A stretch of DNA of 64,000 nt from Iodobacter sp025352645 (GTDB lineage Bacteria > Pseudomonadota > Gammaproteobacteria > Burkholderiales > Chitinibacteraceae): assembly GCF_033446605.1 (NCBI RefSeq), contig NZ_JAWQUO010000001.1, positions 138,569-202,568 on the forward strand. The letters are read 5' to 3'. The first letter of the stretch is position 1. Each line of letters starts with the position of its first letter. The position numbers were made by a program, and so were the translations under genes. Below, one piece after another: positions 34,257 through 43,029 of this stretch. The notes under the pieces are model-generated. The model made no database searches and was not told the origin of the DNA. It saw only the letters and a list, made by a program, of their open reading frames with translations.

Positions 34257-34691
34257 ATGGAACTTAATAACCTGAAACCAGCTGCTGGTTCTACTCACGC
34301 TAAGCGTCGTGTAGGCCGCGGTATTGGCTCTGGCTTAGGCAAAACGTCTGGTCGTGGTCACAAAGGTCAGAAGTCACGTACTGGTGGTTTCCATAAAGTC
34401 GGTTTTGAGGGCGGTCAAATGCCTTTACAACGCCGTCTACCAAAACGTGGTTTTGTTTCTCTTACACGTGGTGATACCGCTGAAGTTCGCTTGTCGGACA
34501 TCAATGATTTGCCATTGAGCGAAATTACCTTTGAAGCGCTGCTTCAAGCTGGTGTGGTATCTCAGCGTGCTCTGCGCGGGAAAGTTGTACTTTCCGGCAC
34601 TATCGAGCGTGCAGTTGTACTCAAGGGCTTGGCTGTAACTAAGGGTGCCCGTGCTGCTATTGAAGCAGCTGGTGGCAGCATCACCGAGTAA
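34257..34691 (+). CDS. rplO: 50S ribosomal protein L15
   Basis: 144 residues; Gly/Arg/Lys-rich N-terminal extension (RRVGRGIGSGLGKTSGRGHK) and globular C-domain. Starts at the base after the rpmD stop. Confidence 0.97.
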   Translation: MELNNLKPAAGSTHAKRRVGRGIGSGLGKTSGRGHKGQKSRTGGFHKVGFEGGQMPLQRRLPKRGFVSLTRGDTAEVRLSDINDLPLSEITFEALLQAGVVSQRALRGKVVLSGTIERAVVLKGLAVTKGARAAIEAAGGSITE

Positions 34692-34717
34692 TTCGGTAAA
34701 CTGAGGATAAGGCAGTA

Positions 34718-36022
34718 ATGGCAAATCCCGCTCTGGCTGGTTCTGCAAATAAGTTTGCAGATCTAAAAAGTCGGATTTGGTTTCTCATCGGGGCGCTGAT
34801 CGTATATCGAATTGGTGCACACATCCCGGTACCAGGAATCAATCCGGCTGAACTGGCAAAATTGTTTGAGTCGTCGCAAACCGGTTTATTGAACATGTTC
34901 AATATGTTTTCCGGTGGTGCTCTCTCTCGCTTTACCGTGTTCGCTATCGGGATCATGCCTTACATCTCGGCATCGATTATTTTACAGCTCGCTGCCGAGG
35001 TGCTGCCATCTCTGAAGCAGATGAAAAAAGAGGGAGAGGCAGGCCGTCGTAAAATTACGCAATATACGCGTTATGCGACGCTGCTTCTTGCTACTGCACA
35101 GAGCTTTGGTATTGCAATGATGCTATTTAAGCAGCCGAATCTGGTGGTTGTAGCACAAGCTCAGTTTGTGTTTACAACGATCGTGACGCTGGTTACAGGC
35201 ACCATGTTTCTGATGTGGTTGGGTGAGCAGATCACCGAACGAGGTATCGGTAACGGTATCTCTATTTTGATCTGTTCGGGTATTGCTTCCGGCTTGCCTT
35301 CGGCAATCGGTAAGACACTATCACTGGCCAATCAGGGCGCACTACCTATTCTGCTTGTGCTGTTCCTCTTTGTTGGTGTTGTGCTATTAACTGCTGCGGT
35401 TGTATTTGTTGAACGCGGCCAGCGCAAAGTACCTGTTCACTATGCGAAACGCCAAGTTGGCAATCGTATGATGCAGGCGCAAAGCACTCACCTTCCACTG
35501 AAACTGAATATGGCGGGCGTGATCCCTCCGATTTTTGCTTCATCAATTATCTTGTTCCCTGCGACTTTACTGTCGTGGACTGGTAACAGCGATAAATTGT
35601 CATGGTTAAAGTCGATCGGTGACATGCTGCATCCTGGTCAGCCTCTCTACGTATTGTTGTATGCGACTGCGATCATTTTCTTCTGCTATTTCTATACTGC
35701 TTTAGTCTTCAATCCGAAGGAAACTGCAGATAATTTGAAGAAAAGCGGAGCAATGATTCCGGGCTACCGCCCGGGTGACCACACTGCGAAATATATCGAA
35801 AAGTTGATTTTAAAGCTCACACTTATCGGTGCTGTCTATATCACGGTAATTTGCTTGATACCAGAGTTTTTGATCCTGAAGTGGAATGTTCCATTCTATT
35901 TTGGCGGTACTTCTCTGCTAATTCTAGTAGTTGTGACAATGGACTTTATGTCGCAGATGCAGTCATACGTGCTCTCACATCAGTACGAGAGTCTGCTCAA
36001 GAAAGCTAACTTCAAGGGCTAG
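34718..36022 (+). CDS. secY: Preprotein translocase subunit SecY
   Basis: Channel subunit of SecYEG with ten membrane segments; 434 residues. GAHIPVPGIN, the plug region after LLNMFNMFSGGAL, and cytoplasmic loop GQRKVPVHYAKRQVG are present. Penultimate gene of the spc run; infA follows after 12 bases. Confidence 0.97.
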   Translation: MANPALAGSANKFADLKSRIWFLIGALIVYRIGAHIPVPGINPAELAKLFESSQTGLLNMFNMFSGGALSRFTVFAIGIMPYISASIILQLAAEVLPSLKQMKKEGEAGRRKITQYTRYATLLLATAQSFGIAMMLFKQPNLVVVAQAQFVFTTIVTLVTGTMFLMWLGEQITERGIGNGISILICSGIASGLPSAIGKTLSLANQGALPILLVLFLFVGVVLLTAAVVFVERGQRKVPVHYAKRQVGNRMMQAQSTHLPLKLNMAGVIPPIFASSIILFPATLLSWTGNSDKLSWLKSIGDMLHPGQPLYVLLYATAIIFFCYFYTALVFNPKETADNLKKSGAMIPGYRPGDHTAKYIEKLILKLTLIGAVYITVICLIPEFLILKWNVPFYFGGTSLLILVVVTMDFMSQMQSYVLSHQYESLLKKANFKG

Positions 36023-36034
36023 GCGTAACAGGCT

Positions 36035-36253
36035 ATGGCGAAAGACGAAGTCATTCAGATGCAGGGCGAAGTCTTGGAAACGTTGCCAAATGCAACTTTC
36101 AAGGTCAAGCTCGAAAACGGACATGTGGTTCTTGGTCATATTTCTGGTAAGATGCGTATGCACTACATCCGCATTTTGCCTGGAGATAAGGTTACAGTGG
36201 AGTTAACTCCCTACGACCTGACCAAGGCTCGCATCGTATTCCGAGCTAAGTAA
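36035..36253 (+). CDS. infA: Translation initiation factor IF-1
   Basis: 72-residue S1/OB-fold protein; MAKDEVIQMQGEVLETLPNA start and LENGHVVLGHISGKMRMHYI. Its presence between secY and rpmJ is typical of betaproteobacteria. Confidence 0.97.
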   Translation: MAKDEVIQMQGEVLETLPNATFKVKLENGHVVLGHISGKMRMHYIRILPGDKVTVELTPYDLTKARIVFRAK

Positions 36254-36261
36254 TAGCTCGG
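36241..36261 (+). promoter_or_regulatory. Hairpin over the infA stop codon
   Basis: Perfect eight-base stem CCGAGCTA/TAGCTCGG with five-base loop containing the stop codon. The following sequence ATTTAATTTT is only weakly U-rich, so termination is uncertain. Confidence 0.4.
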
Positions 36262-36288
36262 ATTTAATTTTGATCGAAAGGAAAGACG

Positions 36289-36402
36289 ATGAGAGTTCAA
36301 GCGTCGGTCAAGAAAATTTGCCGCAATTGTAAAATCGTACGCCGCAACCGTGTTGTGCGTGTGATTTGCACCGACCCGCGGCACAAGCAGCGTCAAGGCT
36401 GA
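36289..36402 (+). CDS. rpmJ: 50S ribosomal protein L36
   Basis: 37-residue zinc-ribbon protein beginning MRVQASVKKICRNCKIV. Zinc ligands Cys11, Cys14, Cys27 and His32 are all kept (the C+ form). GAAAGGAAAG precedes the ATG. Confidence 0.96.
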   Translation: MRVQASVKKICRNCKIVRRNRVVRVICTDPRHKQRQG

Positions 36403-36418
36403 TTGTTGCGACAATCAG
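36399..36418 (+). promoter_or_regulatory. Hairpin over the rpmJ stop codon
   Basis: Perfect eight-base stem CTGATTGT/ACAATCAG with TGCG loop, overlapping the TGA. No T-run. It marks the boundary between spc and alpha operons. Confidence 0.45.
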
Positions 36419-36434
36419 TTCCTGATGTTAACAT
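36406..36434 (+). promoter_or_regulatory. Possible alpha operon promoter
   Basis: -35 TTGCGA (36406-36411), 17 bases, -10 TAACAT (36429-36434, four of six). The resulting leader to rpsM would be only about 25 bases, too short for an S4-type pseudoknot. Confidence 0.3.
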
Positions 36435-36466
36435 GCAAAGCTTTTTGAACCTGGGGTAAGAAAAGT

Positions 36467-36829
36467 ATGGCCCGTATTGCTGGGGTTAATATCCCGAATC
36501 ATCAGCATACTGTGATCGGCCTTCAGGCTATTTTCGGTATTGGTCGCACCCGCGCCTATGCCGTCTGCGCAGCTACAAGCGTTGAGCCTACAAAAAAGGT
36601 TAAAGATCTCAGTGATGCTGAACTAGATCTGCTGCGTGAAGAACTTGGCAAGTATGTTGTCGAGGGTGATTTGCGCCGCGAAGTGACCATGAGTATCAAG
36701 CGTCTTATGGACCTTGGTTGTTACCGTGGTTTCCGTCACCGCAGGGGACTTCCGTGCCGCGGTCAGCGTACTCGTACCAATGCGCGTACTCGCAAGGGTC
36801 CGCGTAAGTCCATCGCTGGCAAGAAGTAA
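36467..36829 (+). CDS. rpsM: 30S ribosomal protein S13
   Basis: 120 residues; MARIAGVNIPNHQHTVIGLQ start and C-terminal GQRTRTNARTRKGPRKSI. First gene of the alpha operon. Confidence 0.97.
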   Translation: MARIAGVNIPNHQHTVIGLQAIFGIGRTRAYAVCAATSVEPTKKVKDLSDAELDLLREELGKYVVEGDLRREVTMSIKRLMDLGCYRGFRHRRGLPCRGQRTRTNARTRKGPRKSIAGKK

Positions 36830-36846
36830 TAGCAAGGAATTGAAGA

Positions 36847-37239
36847 ATGGCTAAAGCAAACACAGTACGTGTACGTAAGAAAGTCAAAAAGAGCGTGTCT
36901 GAAGGTGTTGTGCACGTGCACGCATCTTTCAATAACACGATCATTACCATCACTGATCGCCAAGGGAATGCACTGTCTTGGGCTACCTCGGGCGGTGCTG
37001 GTTTCAAAGGCTCTCGGAAAAGTACACCTTTTGCAGCTCAGGTAGCTGCAGAAGCTGCTGGTAAAGTTGCCCAAGAATACGGTGTAAAGAACCTCGAAGT
37101 TCGCATCAAGGGTCCGGGTCCGGGTCGTGAATCCGCTGTGCGTGCATTAAACGCACTCGGCTTCAAGATCACGAGTATTTCGGATGTTACGCCGATTCCG
37201 CATAACGGTTGTCGTCCGCCGAAGAAGCGTCGTATCTAA
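36847..37239 (+). CDS. rpsK: 30S ribosomal protein S11
   Basis: 130 residues; HVHASFNNTIITITDRQGN and C-terminal TPIPHNGCRPPKKRRI are diagnostic. Confidence 0.98.
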   Translation: MAKANTVRVRKKVKKSVSEGVVHVHASFNNTIITITDRQGNALSWATSGGAGFKGSRKSTPFAAQVAAEAAGKVAQEYGVKNLEVRIKGPGPGRESAVRALNALGFKITSISDVTPIPHNGCRPPKKRRI

Positions 37240-37253
37240 TCCCGGAGTAAGTT

Positions 37254-37886
37254 ATGGCTCGTTATATTGGACCCAAGTGCAAACTTGCACGTCGTGAGGG
37301 TACGGATCTTTTCCTGAAGAGCGCTCGTCGTTCTTTGGATAGTAAGTGCAAACTAGAACAAGCTCCTGGTCAGCATGGTGTGAGCGGCGGTAAAAAGCCA
37401 TCACGTCTGTCCGACTACGGTGTTCATTTGCGCGAAAAGCAAAAGATTCGTCGTATTTACGGTGTATTGGAACGTCAGTTCCGTCGTTATTTTGAAGAAG
37501 CTAGCCGTCGTAAAGGCTCGACTGGTGAAAATCTGTTAAAGATTCTCGAATGTCGTCTCGATAACGTGGTTTATCGTATGGGTTTTGGCTCTACACGTGC
37601 CGAATCTCGTCAGCTTGTTTCCCACAAGGCAATTGTGGTGAACGGCAATGTTGTAAATATTCCATCGTACTTGGTTAAGGCTGGCGACGTTGTTTCAGTT
37701 CGCGATAAGTCGAAGACTCAGGCTCGCATCCAGGAAGCTGTTTCCTTGGCTGAGGGTATCGGTTTTCCGAGCTGGGTTCAGGTAGATTCTAAGAAACTTG
37801 AAGGTATGTTTAAAAACATGCCAGAGCGTTCTGATCTGTCTAGCGACATCAATGAAGCGCTGGTTGTAGAATTCTACTCCAAGTAA
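37254..37886 (+). CDS. rpsD: 30S ribosomal protein S4
   Basis: 210 residues, assembly initiator; MARYIGPKCKLARREGTDLF and S4 domain RLDNVVYRMGFGSTRAESRQ. No zinc cluster. In E. coli S4 represses the alpha operon. Confidence 0.98.
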   Translation: MARYIGPKCKLARREGTDLFLKSARRSLDSKCKLEQAPGQHGVSGGKKPSRLSDYGVHLREKQKIRRIYGVLERQFRRYFEEASRRKGSTGENLLKILECRLDNVVYRMGFGSTRAESRQLVSHKAIVVNGNVVNIPSYLVKAGDVVSVRDKSKTQARIQEAVSLAEGIGFPSWVQVDSKKLEGMFKNMPERSDLSSDINEALVVEFYSK

Positions 37887-37920
37887 CATTCTGACCCGGC
37901 TAGCCAAGGGATACTGACTT

Positions 37921-38904
37921 ATGCAAATCAACGCGAATGAGTTGCTCAAGCCGCGCATCATTGATGTGCAGGCTTTAAACGCTGCCCAGGCGAAGGTCGT
38001 GATGGAGCCGTTCGAGCGCGGTTACGGCCATACGCTCGGTAATGCTCTGCGCCGCATTCTTCTTTCTTCGATGTCTGGCTTCGCGCCGACTGAAGTGAAG
38101 ATCGAAGGTGTGGTACATGAATATTCCGCACTGGATGGTGTACAGGAAGATGTAGTTGATATCTTGCTGAACCTCAAAGGCGTTGTGCTCAAGCTGCATG
38201 GTCGGGACTCGGTTGTTCTCACCCTCTCCAAAGAGGGTGAGGGCGTCGTTAAAGCGTCCGATATTCAGCTGTCACACGATGTTGAGGTGATCAATCCAGA
38301 TCATGTGATTGCCCATCTGTCTGCTGGTGGCAAGCTCAATATGGAGATTACGGTTGAGAAGGGTCGTGGGTACCAACCTGCACCTAATCGCTTAGGCAAA
38401 GATGAAGGCCGTACTATCGGCAACATCATGCTTGATGCGTCTTTCAGCCCGATTCGCCGTGTTAGCTACCACGTAGAAAGCGCACGTGTAGAACAGCGCA
38501 CTGATCTTGATCGTTTGATTATTGACATTGAAACCAATGGCGTAATCGAACCTGAAGAGGCAGTACGTCAAGCTGCACGTATGCTAATTGACCAGCTCGC
38601 CGTGTTCGCTGATCTTGAAGGCACTCCCGTAGAGGAAGAACAGCCACAAGCGCCACAAATCGATCCGATTCTGTTGCGCCCGGTTGATGACCTCGAACTG
38701 ACTGTCCGTTCGGCTAACTGCCTGAAGGCAGAGAACATCTATTATATCGGCGACCTGATCCAGCGTACCGAGACTGAGCTTTTGAAGGCACCTAATCTTG
38801 GGCGTAAATCGCTTAACGAGATCAAGGAAGTTCTTGCCTCTAAAGGCCTCTCGCTGGGCATGCGCCTTGAAAACTGGCCGCCTGCTGGCTTAGAAAAGCC
38901 GTAA
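37921..38904 (+). CDS. rpoA: RNA polymerase subunit alpha
   Basis: 327 residues: N-terminal dimerisation/assembly domain (ERGYGHTLGNALRRILLSS), linker with acidic EEEQPQAPQ, and C-terminal domain (LRSANCLKAENI-type, NLGRKSLNEIKEVL) that binds UP elements and activators. Between rpsD and rplQ. Confidence 0.98.
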   Translation: MQINANELLKPRIIDVQALNAAQAKVVMEPFERGYGHTLGNALRRILLSSMSGFAPTEVKIEGVVHEYSALDGVQEDVVDILLNLKGVVLKLHGRDSVVLTLSKEGEGVVKASDIQLSHDVEVINPDHVIAHLSAGGKLNMEITVEKGRGYQPAPNRLGKDEGRTIGNIMLDASFSPIRRVSYHVESARVEQRTDLDRLIIDIETNGVIEPEEAVRQAARMLIDQLAVFADLEGTPVEEEQPQAPQIDPILLRPVDDLELTVRSANCLKAENIYYIGDLIQRTETELLKAPNLGRKSLNEIKEVLASKGLSLGMRLENWPPAGLEKP

Positions 38905-38928
38905 TAGCGGGCAAAAGGAAATCGACAA

Positions 38929-39318
38929 ATGCGTCACCGTCAATCTAATCGCAAATTAAATCGTACGACGAGTCATCGTCTGGCGATGTTGCGTAATCTT
39001 GCGAATTCGTTGCTCCGTCACGAAGTCATCAAGACCACTTTACCTAAAGCAAAAGAGCTGCGCCGTGTTGCAGAGCCTTTGATTACTTTGGGTAAAAAGC
39101 CTTCGCTTGCGAACCGCCGTCTGGCGTTCAATCGCACTCGCGATCGCGATATGGTGGTTAAGTTGTTCGACGTGCTCGGCCCGCGCTACGCTACCCGTAA
39201 TGGTGGCTACCTTCGCATTCTGAAGTGCGGTTTCCGTCAAGGCGACAATGCTCCTATGGCATTCGTTGAGCTTGTAGACCGTCCTGAAGAAGCGGAAGCG
39301 GTTGAAGCAGGCGAGTAA
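38929..39318 (+). CDS. rplQ: 50S ribosomal protein L17
   Basis: 129 residues; MRHRQSNRKLNRTTSHRLAM start, short acidic tail. Last gene of the ribosomal block. Confidence 0.97.
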   Translation: MRHRQSNRKLNRTTSHRLAMLRNLANSLLRHEVIKTTLPKAKELRRVAEPLITLGKKPSLANRRLAFNRTRDRDMVVKLFDVLGPRYATRNGGYLRILKCGFRQGDNAPMAFVELVDRPEEAEAVEAGE

Positions 39319-39350
39319 TCGTTTGTTTTACAGCTTTTCGTAGTAAAGTA

Positions 39351-39378
39351 AAAAGCCAACCGCAAGGTTGGCTTTTTT
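39351..39378. terminator. Bidirectional terminator rplQ / HDOD gene
   Basis: AAAAGCCAACC and GGTTGGCTTTTTT around a GCAA (GNRA-type) loop. A-run on the left and T-run on the right let it serve both converging genes. Confidence 0.88.
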
Positions 39379-39394
39379 ATTGTCTGGAGTTTTG

Positions 39395-40282
39395 TTAGTT
39401 AACGTGTGGTAATCCGGTTGCAACAGGGAGTACAGAAAACCATTCCCATTCATGTGCTGTTTTAAGGCAAACATTACGTACTAGGCTGTATGCTTGTTCG
39501 ACATCAAAAGATAATAGGTTGGCGATGTTTATGTAGTCATCTGGCAGTGCAGGGTCTTGCCAGCTGTTTGCTAGGTGCCTTGCTGTAGATGTTGCAATAG
39601 TGACTGTCCTTACTCGCGGCTCACCTAAGTGCCGCTCATCCATGAGGTGAGACAGCAGGCTGGGTAAATGCCAGCGCTGCGCCAATTCTGTTTGTAATTC
39701 ATTAAAAGTAAATCCAAGGATGTGTTTTTGCGCATCATGGCTGCGTGTACCAGGATTTTGCTGCAGATGCTGATTTATTTTTTTGGTTAATTCAGGGGCG
39801 TTCAAGCAAATTAAGATTTCGGCTAGATCATGCAGTAATGATGCCGTTGTTACTTCCTCAGGGTCTACATCATTTCTTTGCCCGCCTAAGCTCTCTGCTA
39901 TTTTTGCGGCTAGATAGGCTCTGGAAATAAGCTGTCTTACTCGGTGCAATGCATCTGGAGTTGGATTTAATTTACTTTCAATGCTTTGCATCTTACCAAA
40001 TTCACGAAAAAAGCCTCCCATTCCTATCATTAGCAGTACGCGGTTAATAGTATTAACGTCAGTTAATTGGGTTGTGCTACGGTGTTCTTGCTGAAAACGT
40101 ATTAATCGTAGCGTAAGTAGTGGATCGTGACGGATAAGTTGAGAGATTTCTCTAATACTAATATCGTCAATTCTTGACTGTAAATTATGCATTTGATCAA
40201 GCGTATACTGAAGGGCAGGTAGCTCAATTTGACTTAATTTAATCAGCCAATCGTTAAGATCTAGTCGTTTATCTGCGATCAT
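39395..40282 (-). CDS. HDOD-domain signalling protein
   Basis: 295 residues with a single HDOD domain (about residues 20-225), a catalytically inactive HD-related fold found in stress and motility regulators. Visible pieces: DPLLTLRLIRFQ, NRVLLMIGMGG, and LLHDLAEILIC. No EAL, GGDEF or kinase domain is attached. Divergent from apaH with 58 bases between starts. Its partner and function are unknown. Confidence 0.75.
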   Translation of the reverse strand: MIADKRLDLNDWLIKLSQIELPALQYTLDQMHNLQSRIDDISIREISQLIRHDPLLTLRLIRFQQEHRSTTQLTDVNTINRVLLMIGMGGFFREFGKMQSIESKLNPTPDALHRVRQLISRAYLAAKIAESLGGQRNDVDPEEVTTASLLHDLAEILICLNAPELTKKINQHLQQNPGTRSHDAQKHILGFTFNELQTELAQRWHLPSLLSHLMDERHLGEPRVRTVTIATSTARHLANSWQDPALPDDYINIANLLSFDVEQAYSLVRNVCLKTAHEWEWFSVLPVATGLPHVN

Positions 40283-40340
40283 GGTCTTTATTCTGCTGGC
40301 TTAAGAGTAGTTTTCATTTTAGCTGTTAAATGGATGAGTT

Positions 40341-41162
40341 ATGGCACGATATGCAATTGGTGATATTCAAGGGTGTTATACCGAGTTAATGTCCTTGCTT
40401 AATAGTATGGCTTTTAATCCACTGAATGATCAAATTTACCTTGTTGGTGATTTGGTAAATCGTGGGCCATCTTCGCTTGAAACATTGCGTTGGGCATCTC
40501 AGAGTCTGGGGGTTGCCACTGTTTTGGGAAATCATGATTTACATCTGCTGGCAATGTATGCGGGTTTATCTCAGGCAAAACCAGGCGATACGGTGCAAGA
40601 AATTTTAGATGCGCCAGATGTAGATATTTTGATGGGCTGGCTAAGACAGCAGCCTCTATTAATTGACCTAGGGGATATCTTGTTAGTACACGCAGGCGTG
40701 AGTCCTAACTGGTCACTTGAGGTGGCAAAACATGCGGCTAGTGAGGTGGAAAGCGTATTGCGTGGAGATGATTGGAAGGCATTTTTATCTATCATGTACG
40801 GTAACCAGCCTGCAAGCTGGGATGCAGAAATGAAGCTAGAAGATAGATTGCGATTTACTGTCAATTGCTTCACACGAATGCGTTTTGTTACTACTGATGG
40901 TTCTTTACAGCTGAAATATAAAGGGGAGCGAGATCATGCCCCTGCGGAAATTCATCCTTGGTTTGAGGCTAAAGATAGGTTGCCTTTACCACGCCGTGTG
41001 GTCTGTGGCCATTGGTCCGCGCTTGGTTTAATGCTTAGAGAGCATGTGTGGGCCTTGGACACCGGCTGCGTATGGGGAGGTGCGTTAACTGGGATTGATT
41101 TAGACAGCGGGCAGCTTTATCAGGTTGCTGCCCGCTATGAGTATCAGGCGTTGCTGGATTGA
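40341..41162 (+). CDS. apaH: Diadenosine tetraphosphatase ApaH
   Basis: Symmetrical Ap4A hydrolase of the metallophosphatase superfamily, also able to remove Np4 caps from RNA in E. coli; 273 residues. Motifs GDIQGC (residues 7-12), GDLVNRG, GNHD and VHAG are all present. The 3' end overlaps the convergent acyltransferase gene by 19 bases. Confidence 0.95.
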   Translation: MARYAIGDIQGCYTELMSLLNSMAFNPLNDQIYLVGDLVNRGPSSLETLRWASQSLGVATVLGNHDLHLLAMYAGLSQAKPGDTVQEILDAPDVDILMGWLRQQPLLIDLGDILLVHAGVSPNWSLEVAKHAASEVESVLRGDDWKAFLSIMYGNQPASWDAEMKLEDRLRFTVNCFTRMRFVTTDGSLQLKYKGERDHAPAEIHPWFEAKDRLPLPRRVVCGHWSALGLMLREHVWALDTGCVWGGALTGIDLDSGQLYQVAARYEYQALLD

Positions 41163-42025
41163 GCATTTAATGCTTGATGTGCCGTACAAATGCGTGCTTC
41201 TACAAACTGTGTAAGAGTGCGGCGGTTTTCGTGCTCAGTTGGGAAGGGAGCTAAAAAGTTGATTTCTGCATGCAAAGATCGAGTGCCTAAGATTCGCCAT
41301 GCAGATTGAGCAATAGACATATCGCCAATGTAAGTTGCGGCATCTGAGTATTTTCCTTCTGCATCGGTATAGCGCAGATAGACTGGCTGGATGGTTGCTT
41401 TTCCATCAATCGCTGCCTGCAATAGCGAGGATCTAAAAGGTAGTAGCTGACGTCCGCAGCCCGTTGTGCCTTCAGGGAAAACAGTTACACAATGCCCTTC
41501 GTTTAGTGCGGCAACAATCGCTTCGTTCACTCGGGCGGTATCTCGCTTACGATCACGTTCAATAAATAAAGTGCCGGAGCCAATGCAGAGCCTGCCGATA
41601 ATTGGCCATGCCCTGAGCTCTGCTTTGGCAACAAAACGTGAAACGGTGACTGCATCTAATACAAAAATATCCAGCCAAGAAATATGGTTGGCTAGCAGCA
41701 TGTGCTGGCTTGGGTATTGCCCAGGTTCAATGCCCTGTACGCGTAGCCTTACTCCCAAGATTTGAGTAAATTGCTTTGACCATTTTTGGATGTAGTTCAC
41801 CCTATCTTCAAGCGCCATGTTTGGGAACCGAAAGGTAACTTTGGACAATCCTTTAGCAAAATGGCTAATTAAGCGGCATAAGCGACTAAGACGTAGGCAT
41901 AACAATGGAGTGCGCATGCAGCTAAATTTCTGTATGAAAATTCGTAATGCTCTGAGTTTAGCTGTTTCTTGGCTCTTCGGCCAATTACTGTCTATGTGAA
42001 GATCACCGCATGAAATGTCGGGCAT
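41144..42025 (-). CDS. olsA: 1-acyl-glycerol-3-phosphate-type acyltransferase, probable OlsA
   Basis: PlsC-family acyltransferase; NHISWLD (HX4D catalytic motif), FIERDRKRD and VFPEGTTG are present. Directly downstream of olsB, it most likely O-acylates lyso-ornithine lipid; a role as general lysophosphatidic acid acyltransferase cannot be excluded. Start is uncertain: ATG 42025 (MPDISCGDL) overlaps olsB by 23 bases and has a GGA eight bases upstream, giving 293 residues; ATG 41917 (MRTPLLCLR) gives 257 residues, nearer the family norm, but lacks a Shine-Dalgarno. Confidence 0.8.
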   Translation of the reverse strand: MPDISCGDLHIDSNWPKSQETAKLRALRIFIQKFSCMRTPLLCLRLSRLCRLISHFAKGLSKVTFRFPNMALEDRVNYIQKWSKQFTQILGVRLRVQGIEPGQYPSQHMLLANHISWLDIFVLDAVTVSRFVAKAELRAWPIIGRLCIGSGTLFIERDRKRDTARVNEAIVAALNEGHCVTVFPEGTTGCGRQLLPFRSSLLQAAIDGKATIQPVYLRYTDAEGKYSDAATYIGDMSIAQSAWRILGTRSLHAEINFLAPFPTEHENRRTLTQFVEARICTAHQALNAQSSNA

Positions 42026-42746
42026 AGCGCATATCCAAATTTTGCATTGGCAAAAGGATAAATAAGTCTGCAGTATTAAAATCAGGATCCCATGCCGGCT
42101 CTCCGCAGATGAGTGCTCCAGCACGTAAATATCCTTTAATGAGTGGCGGGATTTCTGTGTCTAAACGCTGATTGAGTGTCGAGATAGGTAAAGGGCAGCG
42201 AGGGAAAACGCGCCATTCAACAGGGGCTAGTTTGTCTTTGGCTAGCTTGCGATACAGGCTGGCAGCAACATGTCCACCGTCGGCAATAGAGACGCTGGCG
42301 CAGCCAATAAGGTAGTTGTAGTTGTTCTTGCTCATGTATTCGGCAAGACCTGCCCAGAGCAGGGTAATGGTGGCACCAGAGCGATAATCTGGATGAACGC
42401 AGGAGCGGCCAATTTCTACCAGCTGCTCACGTAGATGGCCAAGGCGGGTTAGGTCAAATTCTGTATCTGAGTAGTAGCTACCCAGCTTGCGGGCTTGATG
42501 AGGGGGGAGGATACGATAGGTGCCAACAACTTCACCTGTTTCATCGTCTTGCACGAGCAGATGGTCACAGTAAGCATCGAACAGATCTCGATCAATGCCG
42601 GGCTCGCGACATACAATGCGCGCACCCATTTCTTCCACAAATACACGATAGCGCAGGGCTTGAGCCGCGCGTATAAGTTCTTCACTGTGCGCGATAGAGA
42701 CAGAGAGTTTGCGTTTACGGCTAGGGGTGATCTGAGTTTGAAGCAT
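42003..42746 (-). CDS. olsB: L-ornithine N-alpha-acyltransferase OlsB
   Basis: 247-residue GNAT-type acyltransferase transferring a 3-hydroxyacyl chain to ornithine, the first step of ornithine lipid synthesis. Conserved RYRVFVEEMGA, DHLLVQDDETGEVVGTYR, EIGRSCVHPDYR and GCASVSI are as in hemolysin-like OlsB proteins. Operon with the acyltransferase behind it. Confidence 0.85.
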   Translation of the reverse strand: MLQTQITPSRKRKLSVSIAHSEELIRAAQALRYRVFVEEMGARIVCREPGIDRDLFDAYCDHLLVQDDETGEVVGTYRILPPHQARKLGSYYSDTEFDLTRLGHLREQLVEIGRSCVHPDYRSGATITLLWAGLAEYMSKNNYNYLIGCASVSIADGGHVAASLYRKLAKDKLAPVEWRVFPRCPLPISTLNQRLDTEIPPLIKGYLRAGALICGEPAWDPDFNTADLFILLPMQNLDMRYARHFMR

Positions 42747-42837
42747 TAGTTTCCTCCTGAGTAAGAGGAAACTTAATGCTTGTAGATGACGCTGCTATGA
42801 CGGTGAGATGAAGCTGAAATGACAGACTAAAATTGCT

Positions 42838-43029
42838 TTAGTTTGGTAAAGAATCTACATCGTCAGGGAGGCTGATTGGAGCGGGAATGCTGTATTCTTC
42901 ATTTGCCCAACGGCCCAAATCAATCAGTTTGCAGCGTTCTGAGCAAAAAGGACGGTTAGGATTGGTTGTGGAATATGTATGTTGTTTACCACAACTTGGG
43001 CATTTTATTTGAAATGTAGGAGTCGTCAT
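42838..43029 (-). CDS. yacG: DNA gyrase inhibitor YacG
   Basis: 63-residue zinc-ribbon protein that inhibits GyrB in E. coli. Ligand pairs CPSCG and CSERC, followed by DLGRWANEEYSIP. ATG 43029 overlaps the zapD stop (ATGA). Confidence 0.92.
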   Translation of the reverse strand: MTTPTFQIKCPSCGKQHTYSTTNPNRPFCSERCKLIDLGRWANEEYSIPAPISLPDDVDSLPN

